Counted from the stretch's first letter, positions 1 to 5,582 are shown. The stretch is 5,737 nt of DNA from a bacterium (GCA_018814245.1 JAHIZN010000339.1:1-5737); one strand, 5' to 3'. Notes: generated by a model from the sequence alone, not told the origin. A program made the numbers and translations.

Positions 1-138
1 CTGCAAATGAAACCGTTCAAGAAGTTCCTGCGAGGTCTCGGCAATGCAGCGTGCCACACATCCGACATTTATCATATGGTCGTAAACAGAAATGCCCGGC
101 TTTCCCGCTAAAGTAGTCTTTGCCCAAAAGTGAGTCAT
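1..138 (-). CDS. cas3: Cas3-type CRISPR HD nuclease/helicase, N-terminal fragment (cut by window edge)
   Basis: Only the first 46 codons are present; the frame stays open to base 1, so the gene continues outside the window. The peptide begins MTHFWAKTT, followed by GKPGISVYDHMINVGCVA. This matches the usual start of Cas3 HD domains: an FWAK-type opening, a short Gly/Pro turn, then a helix carrying the first HD-superfamily histidine (here H21 in YDHMINV). In type I CRISPR-Cas systems Cas3 is recruited by Cascade and nicks and degrades the target DNA. Whether this is a full Cas3 with a helicase or a separate Cas3'' HD protein cannot be told. The ATG at 138-136 is the only possible start: no ATG, GTG or TTG lies between it and an in-frame upstream TAA. 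A purine-rich ribosome binding site, AGGGAGAGG (150-142), precedes it. Other cas genes are expected to the left. Family recognition is from motif memory on a short fragment. Confidence 0.72.
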   Translation of the reverse strand, partial: MTHFWAKTTLAGKPGISVYDHMINVGCVARCIAETSQELLERFHLQ

Positions 139-176
139 ATTCCTCTCCCTTAGTTGAACCCAAGTTGTCTCTTAAT

Positions 177-293
177 GTAATTACTCAATAAATTGTGATA
201 ATCAGGTTATCGGTTGAGAAATAACCAGCAAGCAGTTGTTACCGATCACTGATCGCCGATTACAGACATTCCTCAAGCATACTGAGCAATTAC
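177..293. repeat. 117-bp intergenic element with 14-bp imperfect terminal inverted repeats (element 1)
   Basis: The left end is GTAATTACTCAATA (177-190). The right end is TACTGAGCAATTAC (280-293), whose reverse complement GTAATTGCTCAGTA matches the left end at 12 of 14 positions; both differences are transitions. The core has a small hairpin, GGTTAT (205-210) with ATAACC (221-226), and a dyad CGATCA-C-TGATCG (243-255). Within the core, TTGAGAAATAAC (214-225) is a poorer extra match to the end motif. The same ends bound two other intergenic segments here (3181-3363 and 5427-5496), with different cores. The element fills much of the gap between the M16 gene and cas3. It could be a small non-autonomous mobile element or a palindromic intergenic repeat; no transposase or clear target-site duplication is visible. 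Confidence 0.55.
243..255. promoter_or_regulatory. 13-bp perfect dyad CGATCACTGATCG
   Basis: Two 6-bp arms, CGATCA and TGATCG, flank a single central C. It lies about 105 bp upstream of the cas3 start. The size and symmetry would suit a dimeric regulator, but it sits inside the repeat element and may simply be part of that element. No regulator is encoded in the window. Confidence 0.2.
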
Positions 294-369
294 CTTTTTA
301 TCAATCCACAATATGGAAACACTTGTCAATTTGCCCTAATAGCCTCCTCGCATAACCATGTGTATTACC

Positions 370-406
370 TCTGAAGTTCCTAATCCTTGAAGCCCCAAAC
401 TTCAGA
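370..406 (-). terminator. Hairpin at the 3' end of the M16 gene, without a U-tract
   Basis: TCTGAAGTT (370-378) and AACTTCAGA (398-406) form a perfect 9-bp inverted repeat with a 19-nt loop. The distal arm overlaps the M16 stop codon (402-404). On the minus strand no run of T follows the stem, so this is not a textbook intrinsic terminator. It may protect the mRNA 3' end or assist another termination mechanism. Read-through into cas3, 263 bp downstream on the same strand, is possible. Confidence 0.3.
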
Positions 407-2990
407 ACTTCTTATCTTCTGACCTGACAATAACCACAGTACATTTATCCTCTTGTAAGTATTTATTTGCCACCCGTTTTATATCATCCTTAGTAACCCC
501 GTTAATCCTTTCCACGAACCTGTCCACCTCTTCATACCCAAGCCCATACAGCTCATCCAGGGCACAATCAAATCCATGGGCAGAATTTGTTTCCATGCCT
601 TGCCAGTGCTCACCAATCAGGGATGCCTTTGCCCGGGATAATTCCTCATCGGTTACGACCTCATCCCTCAACATTTTTACTTCCTTCTTTATCCCCTCCA
701 AGGCAGCATCTATCTTGTCCTTGCTCGTGCCAATGTAAAAAACATATGCCCCTGGTGAAAGTCCGAGGATGGGAAATACACCAACGAAATATGCTAATCC
801 ATACTTATCCCGCAGGTTAGTAAAGAGTCTGGATCCCTGTCCGGAAAGGATAGAACTCATCACATCAAAGACATATTTGTCTGGATCCATCACCGTTATC
901 CCATGATAACCAAGCAGGATAATGCTTTGCTCCTTATCTTTTTCACAGACTACCTGCTTTGCTTCCTTTTGCTCCGGCTCATCCGGCAAGGAGTATGATG
1001 ATAAATTATGCCCTTTTACCCCTCCCCATATTCCCATAACCTTCTGTTTTATCTCCTGTGCCTTCACATCCCCAAAAACAGCCAGAACCATATTCCAGGG
1101 CTGACAAAATGCCTGATGAAAGACACTCAAATCATCACGATTCAGTCCCTTCACCGATTCCTCAGTACCAAGGCTGTTATAACGATATGGATGTTTTTGC
1201 CACATATTTTCCCGCAAAACCCTTACCGCATAATTAAACGGGTCATCATCCTGCGACTTGATAGCAGCAAGGATTGCCCCTCTCTCCTTTTCTATCTCTT
1301 GGGCTGGAAAGGACGGGTTGAGCAAGACATCTGAAAGCAATGAAAACCCTAAATCCAGATCCTCTTTTAATACCTTTACAGAACACCCCAGGCTATTATT
1401 GCCGCCATAACTTGAGATGCCCCCGCCGCGAGACTCTATCTCCTCAACTATCTGTTTGGCAGTACGGTTTTTAGTGCCCTTGAGCAGCATCTTCTGAACA
1501 AGGTTACATACCCCTTCCTTGCCCTTTTCTTCAAACAATACCCCTCCCCTAAACACGGCTTGCATAGAAACAATTGGCAGGCTCTCATCCTCACGCACCA
1601 GTAAAACCAATCCATTGTCAAGAACAAACCTTTGAATCGTTGGCTCTACTTTTACTTGTATACTTGGACTTATCACCTTTTCTTTAATATTTGGCTTTAA
1701 GATACCAATTGTTAGATTATTCTCGCAAAGGTATTGTTTTGCAACACGAATAATATCTTGCTTGGTAACCCCTTTTACACCTACCACATAATCCCTGTTA
1801 AAATTAACATTCCCGCAAACATATTCATTAGAGGCAATGTCCGCTGCCTGAGATTCGACTGTTTCCTGCGAAAAAATATAGGAGGCAACAACCATTTGCC
1901 TTGCCTTTTCCAACTCCTCATCGCCAATATTCCCTTGAGCCAATCCTTCAACCTCTTTCCAGATACTATCCTGAGCCTTCTGTAAGTTTTCCGGCTCAAG
2001 GACAGCACTAATCCCAAAAAGCCCTGGATACTGCGGCGTATACGACCAGGCATCAATGGAATACACTGTTTTTTCCTTTTCCCTTAATGCTTGATAAAGC
2101 CTTGATGAGGCACCATGACCAAGGATAAGAGCCATAACATCCAAGGGATACAGATCCCTGCTCCTGATATCCGGGATATGAAAAACCATTTTTAAGTATG
2201 CTACCTTTATATCCCTCTCATACTCAAATATTCTTTTGCCAATCTGTGCAGGCTCTTGAGGGATATACGCTGGAGATATTGAGTTTCTTTTTAATTCCTT
2301 AAAGTATTTGTTTATATCTGCCAGCATCCGGTCTTTATTAAAATCACCCACAACAGAAAGAATCATATTATTTGGTACATAAAATTGCTGGTAATATTTT
2401 AACAGATCCTCCCTATTCAGTTGAGAAAATATCTCCTTATATCCAATCACAGGATATTGATATGGATGATGAGAAAATGCCTCCTGCCATATCTTTCTTG
2501 AAAGATACTTATTCGGGTTATCCTCACACATATCCATCTCCCTGAAAATAACATCCTTTTCCTTTTCCATTTCTTTTTGGTCAAATACTGCATTTGCAGC
2601 CGCATCAGATAATATATCCAAGGCTATATCAGCATTATCCTTTGGCATAACCATATGATAAACCGTTCTATCCATAGAGGTATATCCCCCTATTTCACCC
2701 CCTGATGCACTCACCTGACGACCTATATCCCCTACCCCTCTCTTTTTTGTACCCTTAAACAGCATGTGCTCAACAAGATGAGATATTCCGCTTCCCAAAT
2801 ACTCTCCTTCATGAATACTGCCTGTCTTTACCCATAACTGCACGGCAACAAGTGGAGATGCATGAACCTGTTTAAGAATAACCACAAGACCATTATCCAG
2901 CATGAACCTTTCTGGTTCTTCAGCATATATTGGTTGAGAGAAAGATACTGATATTGTTATAAATAACAGCATAAACCTTAAGCAACACAT
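402..2990 (-). CDS. Secreted tandem M16 (insulinase/pitrilysin) zinc protease, one active and one degenerate half
   Basis: This 862-residue protein starts with a Sec-type signal peptide: a hydrophobic stretch at about residues 5-17, and PIYA ending at residue 23 as a likely signal peptidase I site. Two M16 repeats follow. The first (about 28-440) has the inverted zinc motif HLVEH (H71, E74 catalytic, H75) and the distal ligand E151 in VIFREMD. The second (about 452-860) keeps the fold and spacing, but the equivalent residues are N496, Q499, K500 and A576, so it cannot bind zinc in the same way. Both halves keep an R-x6-Y pair (R303/Y310 and R727/Y734), a feature of M16 substrate-binding domains. 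The layout resembles the active and inactive partners of two-subunit M16B peptidases fused in one chain, probably acting on peptides in the periplasm. The start is set by AAGGAGG at 3005-2999, 8 nt before ATG. The gene has its own strong promoter and diverges from rmlDB. Confidence 0.93.
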   Translation of the reverse strand: MCCLRFMLLFITISVSFSQPIYAEEPERFMLDNGLVVILKQVHASPLVAVQLWVKTGSIHEGEYLGSGISHLVEHMLFKGTKKRGVGDIGRQVSASGGEIGGYTSMDRTVYHMVMPKDNADIALDILSDAAANAVFDQKEMEKEKDVIFREMDMCEDNPNKYLSRKIWQEAFSHHPYQYPVIGYKEIFSQLNREDLLKYYQQFYVPNNMILSVVGDFNKDRMLADINKYFKELKRNSISPAYIPQEPAQIGKRIFEYERDIKVAYLKMVFHIPDIRSRDLYPLDVMALILGHGASSRLYQALREKEKTVYSIDAWSYTPQYPGLFGISAVLEPENLQKAQDSIWKEVEGLAQGNIGDEELEKARQMVVASYIFSQETVESQAADIASNEYVCGNVNFNRDYVVGVKGVTKQDIIRVAKQYLCENNLTIGILKPNIKEKVISPSIQVKVEPTIQRFVLDNGLVLLVREDESLPIVSMQAVFRGGVLFEEKGKEGVCNLVQKMLLKGTKNRTAKQIVEEIESRGGGISSYGGNNSLGCSVKVLKEDLDLGFSLLSDVLLNPSFPAQEIEKERGAILAAIKSQDDDPFNYAVRVLRENMWQKHPYRYNSLGTEESVKGLNRDDLSVFHQAFCQPWNMVLAVFGDVKAQEIKQKVMGIWGGVKGHNLSSYSLPDEPEQKEAKQVVCEKDKEQSIILLGYHGITVMDPDKYVFDVMSSILSGQGSRLFTNLRDKYGLAYFVGVFPILGLSPGAYVFYIGTSKDKIDAALEGIKKEVKMLRDEVVTDEELSRAKASLIGEHWQGMETNSAHGFDCALDELYGLGYEEVDRFVERINGVTKDDIKRVANKYLQEDKCTVVIVRSEDKKF

Positions 2991-2998
2991 TATATTTT

Positions 2999-3005
2999 CC
3001 TCCTT
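2999..3005 (-). promoter_or_regulatory. Strong ribosome binding site of the M16 gene
   Basis: AAGGAGG read on the minus strand, 8 nt before the ATG at 2990. It is near-perfectly complementary to the 16S rRNA 3' end and confirms this start, which also places the signal peptide at the N-terminus. Confidence 0.85.
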
Positions 3006-3032
3006 GTCTATTTTAGTGTTTTATCCTGAAAA

Positions 3033-3061
3033 AGTATAGCATTCATTATCAAGATTGTCAA
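3033..3061 (-). promoter_or_regulatory. Sigma70-type promoter of the M16 protease gene, extended -10
   Basis: On the minus strand TTGACA (3061-3056) and TATACT (3038-3033) are separated by exactly 17 bp. TGC immediately precedes the -10, giving an extended TGn motif. The -35 is perfect and the -10 matches at five of six positions. Transcription should begin near 3026, giving a leader of about 36 nt that ends in the AAGGAGG site. This predicts strong housekeeping expression. Confidence 0.8.
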
Positions 3062-3071
3062 GAGATAAGAA

Positions 3072-3127
3072 ACCGCACTTGGTGATTATAAGTCAGTGAT
3101 TGGAGTGATTGACTTAGGTTACCGCAC
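3072..3127. repeat. Small direct and inverted repeats upstream of the M16 promoter
   Basis: ACCGCAC occurs at 3072-3078 and 3121-3127. Between them GTGATT occurs three times (3082-3087, 3096-3101, 3105-3110), including a near-tandem AGTGATTG pair. AAGTCA (3090-3095) and TGACTT (3110-3115) form a 6-bp inverted repeat around the last two copies. The tract lies just upstream of the M16 -35. It could be a degenerate minisatellite or a regulator-binding region; the sequence does not decide between these. Confidence 0.35.
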
Positions 3128-3157
3128 ATGCCAAAAATCTCTTGCTTTCTGCCCTGT

Positions 3158-3180
3158 TTTGTGCTATCATTTGTGCTATC
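3158..3180. repeat. Tandem duplication of TTTGTGCTATC
   Basis: Two identical 11-mers (3158-3168 and 3170-3180) are separated by one A, a 12-bp period. The second copy directly abuts the left end of the 183-bp inverted-repeat element at 3181. It may be a local slippage product or a trace of an insertion event; a single flanking copy is not found on the other side, although GCTATCA recurs at 3397-3403. Confidence 0.45.
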
Positions 3181-3363
3181 GTAATTATTCAGCATATCTT
3201 TTTGAAAGCCACAGATTCACAGATTAAAAGATCATTCTTTTTGATATTGATAAGATTTTCACCAAAGCTTACATTAGTACTAATTGGATATTCCTTTTTG
3301 CGAATATTTTATATGCTTAATCTGTGAATCTGTGGCATTTTATTCTTGCTGCTGAATAGTTAC
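3181..3363. repeat. 183-bp nested inverted-repeat element upstream of rmlD (element 2)
   Basis: The outer ends are GTAATTATTCAGCA (3181-3194) and TGCTGAATAGTTAC (3350-3363), an inverted repeat with 13 of 14 matches. Inside is a perfect 20-bp inverted repeat: GCCACAGATTCACAGATTAA (3208-3227) and its complement at 3317-3336. The gap between outer and inner arms is exactly 13 nt on each side, so the arms form one symmetric stem with a symmetric internal loop. Each inner arm is a tandem octamer (AATCTGTG twice on one strand). The 89-bp AT-rich core includes the 12-bp palindrome ATTAGTACTAAT (3273-3284). The outer ends match those of elements 1 and 3. It occupies most of the rmlD upstream region, so any rmlDB transcript starting before it would carry the hairpin. 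Confidence 0.65.
3247..3275 (+). promoter_or_regulatory. Weak candidate promoter for rmlDB inside element 2
   Basis: TTGATA (3247-3252) and TACATT (3270-3275) are 17 bp apart, matching consensus at five and four of six positions. A start near 3282 would leave a leader of about 150 nt containing the right arms of element 2. This is the best plus-strand candidate seen between 2991 and 3431, but AT-rich sequence yields such matches by chance. Confidence 0.25.
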
Positions 3364-3380
3364 CATATGCTTAGAATAAC

Positions 3381-3394
3381 AGCTGAGTAGTTAC
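3381..3394 (-). repeat. Extra solitary copy of the element end motif
   Basis: AGCTGAGTAGTTAC on the plus strand repeats the right end of element 2 (GCTGAATAGTTAC, 3351-3363) at 12 of 13 positions, with a shared ATGC tail a few bases on. Read on the minus strand it is GTAACTACTCAGCT, fitting the family consensus. It lies 18 bp beyond element 2 and 38 bp before the rmlD start. Confidence 0.5.
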
Positions 3395-3431
3395 ATGCTA
3401 TCAATAGGTGTCAGGGTGTGTGGTGATCATC

Positions 3432-4274
3432 ATGAAGTTTCTTATTACCGGAGCAAATGGTCAACTTGCAAGGGAATTTTCAAGAACATTGGCAAATTAT
3501 GAGGTAAAGGCATTGACCAAGAATCAGCTGGATATATCGGATATCCGGACTGTTCTGGATGTTGTCTCTTCCTATAAGCCTGATATTATCCTGAATTGTT
3601 CTGCTTACAATTTGGTGGATAAGGCTGAAGATGCTATTGAGGATGCCTTAATGGTAAATATGAATGGGGTTAAGAATTTAGCCTCTGCCAGCAAGAGATA
3701 TAATGCCTTGTTGGTACATTATAGCACGGATTATGTATTTGATGGGACAAAGGATGATTTTTATACTGAGGATGATACCCCAAACCCTATCAATAATTAT
3801 GGAGCAAGCAAGCTTGCCGGCGAAAGGGCACTACTTGAGGAGACAGATAACTTTTTGCTGTTCAGGACAAGCTGGGTGTTTGGTGAAGGAAAGCAGAATT
3901 TTATTTATAAATTGGCAGAATGGGCCAAGACAAACAGGGTACTAAGAATAGTATATGATCAAATATCTGTCCAAACCTGTACTGAGGATATTGTCCGGGT
4001 TACTATGCTGGCTATCAGAGAGGGGTTAAAAGGAACATATCATTTGACTAACAGCGGCTATGCTTCAAGATATGAGGTAGCACGATTTGTCGTAGAACGG
4101 CTTGGCATGGATAATCTAATCCTGCCTGTGTCTTCAGATTTTTTTCCTGTTGCTGCTAAGCGGCCTTTTTTTTCAGCATTGTCTAATGCCAAGATTTCAA
4201 AAGAGTTAGGAATTAATATCCCGGAATGGAAGGATGGGGTTGATAGGTTTATTGGTAAGGTAAAAGGAGAATAA
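3432..4274 (+). CDS. rmlD: dTDP-4-dehydrorhamnose reductase (RmlD/RfbD family)
   Basis: This 280-residue extended SDR protein is predicted to reduce dTDP-4-dehydro-L-rhamnose with NAD(P)H to dTDP-L-rhamnose, in the cytoplasm. The Rossmann start is MKFLITGANGQLA (third glycine of GxxGxxG replaced by A13). AYNLVDKAE (58-66), STDYVFDG (98-105) and the catalytic YGASK (Y123, K127) follow. KRPFFSAL (243-250) is the C-terminal substrate region. The usual DQ-GSPT loop reads DQISVQT (176-182), a departure from typical RmlD. A related 4-ketosugar reductase is therefore possible. The ATG at 3432 is preferred because the family begins with M-K-[IF]-L-I-T-G. A GTG at 3408 would add eight residues without family support. 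The ribosome binding site is weak (GGTGA, 3422-3426). The stop is 2 bp before rmlB, so the two are co-transcribed. Confidence 0.88.
   Translation: MKFLITGANGQLAREFSRTLANYEVKALTKNQLDISDIRTVLDVVSSYKPDIILNCSAYNLVDKAEDAIEDALMVNMNGVKNLASASKRYNALLVHYSTDYVFDGTKDDFYTEDDTPNPINNYGASKLAGERALLEETDNFLLFRTSWVFGEGKQNFIYKLAEWAKTNRVLRIVYDQISVQTCTEDIVRVTMLAIREGLKGTYHLTNSGYASRYEVARFVVERLGMDNLILPVSSDFFPVAAKRPFFSALSNAKISKELGINIPEWKDGVDRFIGKVKGE
4263..4269 (+). promoter_or_regulatory. Ribosome binding site of rmlB inside the rmlD 3' end
   Basis: AAAGGAG lies within the last codons of rmlD (the Gly-Glu codons GGA GAA), 7 nt before the rmlB ATG at 4277. This arrangement suggests translational coupling of the two genes and fixes the rmlB start. 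Confidence 0.75.
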
Positions 4275-4276
4275 TC

Positions 4277-5269
4277 ATGAACAAGAAATTATTGGTGACA
4301 GGTGGAGCGGGTTTTATAGGGAGTGAGCTTATAAGACAGGGCGTGCAACGGGGCTATGGGATTGCGGTTATAGATAATCTTACCTATGCCGGAGACAAAA
4401 TAAGGATAAAGGGCGTAGAGGAAAAAATCAGCTTTTACAAGGCAGATATAACCAATAGGGAATTCGTAGAACATATTTTCAGAAAAGAAAAGCCGCAGAT
4501 AGTTATCCATATGGCAGCAGAAAGCCATGTTGACCGAAGCATTATCGATGCAACACCCTTCATAGAAACCAATATCAAGGGGACACAAGTTCTGTTGGAT
4601 GTTTCAAAACATTATGGCATAGAAAGGTTTATAAACATGTCAACCGATGAGGTATATGGAGAGATTTCTGAGGGTCAATTTGAAGAAGCAAGCCCATTGG
4701 ACCCCAATTCCCCCTACTCTGTAAGTAAGGCAACAGCTGATATGCTTGGTCGGGCATACTGTCGAACATATGATCTCCCTGTAATTACTGTAAGACCATC
4801 TAATAACTATGGCTCATGGCAATACCCGGAAAAGCTTATTCCTGTGGTTATTCTTAAGGGATTGAATGAGGAAAGGATTCCTGTTTATGGAACTGGGACG
4901 AATGTAAGGGAATGGCTCTTTGTTTCTGACTGTGTAGACGCAATATTTTCGATAATAGAACAGGGAAAGATAGGCGAGGTTTACAATATTGGCAGCGGGG
5001 AAGAAAAAAAGAATATTGATGTGGTAAAAGTCATCTTGGGATTATTAGGAAAATCCGAGAATTTGATAGAGTTTGTCAAAGACAGATTGGGGCATGACCT
5101 TAGATATTCCCTGAATTCAGACAAGATAGGAAGAGAGCTTGACTGGAAGGCTAAGGTCTCTTTTGAGGAAGGGATGGAAAATACAGTAAGATGGTATGTG
5201 GATAATATGGACTGGGTAAAGGGCAAGCTTGATTATCTCCGACAGTACTGGGGAAAGGTGTATAATTAG
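4277..5269 (+). CDS. rmlB: dTDP-glucose 4,6-dehydratase (RmlB/RfbB family)
   Basis: This 330-residue extended SDR protein is predicted to convert dTDP-D-glucose to dTDP-4-keto-6-deoxy-D-glucose using bound NAD+. The Rossmann motif is GGAGFIG (9-15), followed by DNLTYAG (33-39) and AAESHVDRSI (80-89). The RmlB-specific catalytic triad T123-D124-E125 is in STDEVYG, and the SDR pair is Y147 and K151 (YSVSK). SNNYG (175-179) with YPEKLIP (183-189), the NVREWLFVSD segment (209-218) and RLGHDLRYS (270-278) are the substrate-binding blocks of this family. The usual RCSNNYG reads RPSNNYG, a tolerated variant. Length is normal for the family. Its product feeds dTDP-L-rhamnose or other 6-deoxysugars for surface polysaccharide. 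The stop codon is followed after two bases by a heptamer array, with no terminator between. Confidence 0.95.
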   Translation: MNKKLLVTGGAGFIGSELIRQGVQRGYGIAVIDNLTYAGDKIRIKGVEEKISFYKADITNREFVEHIFRKEKPQIVIHMAAESHVDRSIIDATPFIETNIKGTQVLLDVSKHYGIERFINMSTDEVYGEISEGQFEEASPLDPNSPYSVSKATADMLGRAYCRTYDLPVITVRPSNNYGSWQYPEKLIPVVILKGLNEERIPVYGTGTNVREWLFVSDCVDAIFSIIEQGKIGEVYNIGSGEEKKNIDVVKVILGLLGKSENLIEFVKDRLGHDLRYSLNSDKIGRELDWKAKVSFEEGMENTVRWYVDNMDWVKGKLDYLRQYWGKVYN

Positions 5270-5271
5270 AA

Positions 5272-5400
5272 GGGATGAGGGATGAGGGATAAGGGATAAG
5301 GGATAAGGGATGAGGGATAAGGGATAAGGGATGAGGGATGAGGGATGAGGGATAAGGGATAAGGGATAAGGGATGAGGGATGAGGGATGAGGGATGAGGG
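5272..5400 (+). repeat. GGGATRA heptamer minisatellite, 18 perfect copies
   Basis: Eighteen contiguous 7-bp units run from 5272 to 5397, ten GGGATGA and eight GGGATAA, followed by a final GGG. The order of the variable base is GGAAAGAAG GGAAAGGGG. The first nine units (5272-5334) and last nine (5335-5397) differ at only two positions, so the present array looks like a duplication of a 63-bp block. There are 19 GGG runs separated by uniform 4-nt spacers, which fits the G3N4G3N4G3N4G3 pattern for G-quadruplexes on the plus strand and in the rmlDB mRNA. The plus strand has frequent stop codons in it. Arrays of 7-bp units are a known class of short tandem repeats in bacteria and vary in copy number by slippage. 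Confidence 0.97.
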
Positions 5401-5426
5401 TTTCTTTTACAAATGTTAGGATATAA

Positions 5427-5496
5427 GTAACTGCTCAATATCCTGCGGCAATTCCAGAAAATTAAAAAGTAATAAGGCACTTTATTGAGCAATTCC
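5427..5496. repeat. 70-bp intergenic element with 14-bp imperfect terminal inverted repeats (element 3)
   Basis: The left end is GTAACTGCTCAATA (5427-5440) and the right end TATTGAGCAATTCC (5483-5496). The reverse complement of the right end matches the left at 12 of 14 positions, including nine consecutive (TGCTCAATA with TATTGAGCA). The 42-bp core holds a minor AATAA/TTATT pairing next to the right arm. It shares its ends, but not its core, with elements 1 and 2. No T-run follows, so it is a poor candidate terminator for rmlDB. Confidence 0.5.
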
Positions 5497-5499
5497 TGT

Positions 5500-5521
5500 C
5501 GATTTACAGATTCATTCCTCA
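5500..5521 (+). repeat. Second copy of a short sequence shared with the first intergenic region
   Basis: The blocks CGATT, ACAGA and CATTCCTCA occur here separated by extra T residues, and contiguously at 257-275. All 19 bases of the first copy are present in order in 22 bases here. At 257-275 the sequence lies inside element 1 just before its right end; here it lies 3 bp beyond the right end of element 3. The two loci may share ancestry beyond the end motifs. Confidence 0.45.
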
Positions 5522-5553
5522 CTCTTTCAAAATGAGAATTGCTGAGATTTTTC

Positions 5554-5582
5554 TTGACAAATCCTGCAATTCAGTGTATCAT
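5554..5582 (+). promoter_or_regulatory. Strong orphan sigma70-type promoter
   Basis: TTGACA (5554-5559) and TATCAT (5577-5582) are separated by exactly 17 bp; the -35 is perfect and the -10 matches five of six positions. Transcription would start near 5589 and run to the right. No substantial open reading frame follows before the window ends: the best short frames are 9-14 codons. It may drive a gene beyond the edge through a long leader, or a small RNA. Confidence 0.65.

Noticed and set aside
299..329. Minus-strand TTGACA (329-324) as a cas3 promoter
   Set aside because: The -35 is perfect, but no acceptable -10 lies 16-18 bp away: the 17-bp position reads GATTGA, and TTGATA lies at 19 bp. 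Not called as a feature.
587..1985. Plus-strand frames of 60-108 codons within 587-1334 and 1734-1985
   Set aside because: They lie antisense inside the M16 gene, which is supported by domain motifs along its whole length, and they show no recognisable protein features.
3142..3327. Plus-strand 61-codon hydrophobic frame between the M16 gene and rmlD
   Set aside because: It starts at TTG with no ribosome binding site, runs through both arms of the inverted-repeat element, and is hydrophobic simply because the DNA is AT-rich.
3408..3431. Upstream GTG start for rmlD adding eight residues
   Set aside because: The family starts at the M-K-[IF]-L-I-T-G motif, the extra residues have no counterpart, and no better ribosome binding site precedes 3408.
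5272..5400. Heptamer array as a CRISPR array
   Set aside because: The unit is 7 bp with no spacers; it is a tandem minisatellite.
5151..5522. Minus-strand 123-codon frame across the rmlB 3' end and the heptamer array, giving a heptapeptide repeat of the SLIPHP/SLIPYP type
   Set aside because: The repeat is only the antisense reading of GGGATRA, which lacks stop codons on that strand. The frame overlaps rmlB antisense and has no ribosome binding site or family resemblance.
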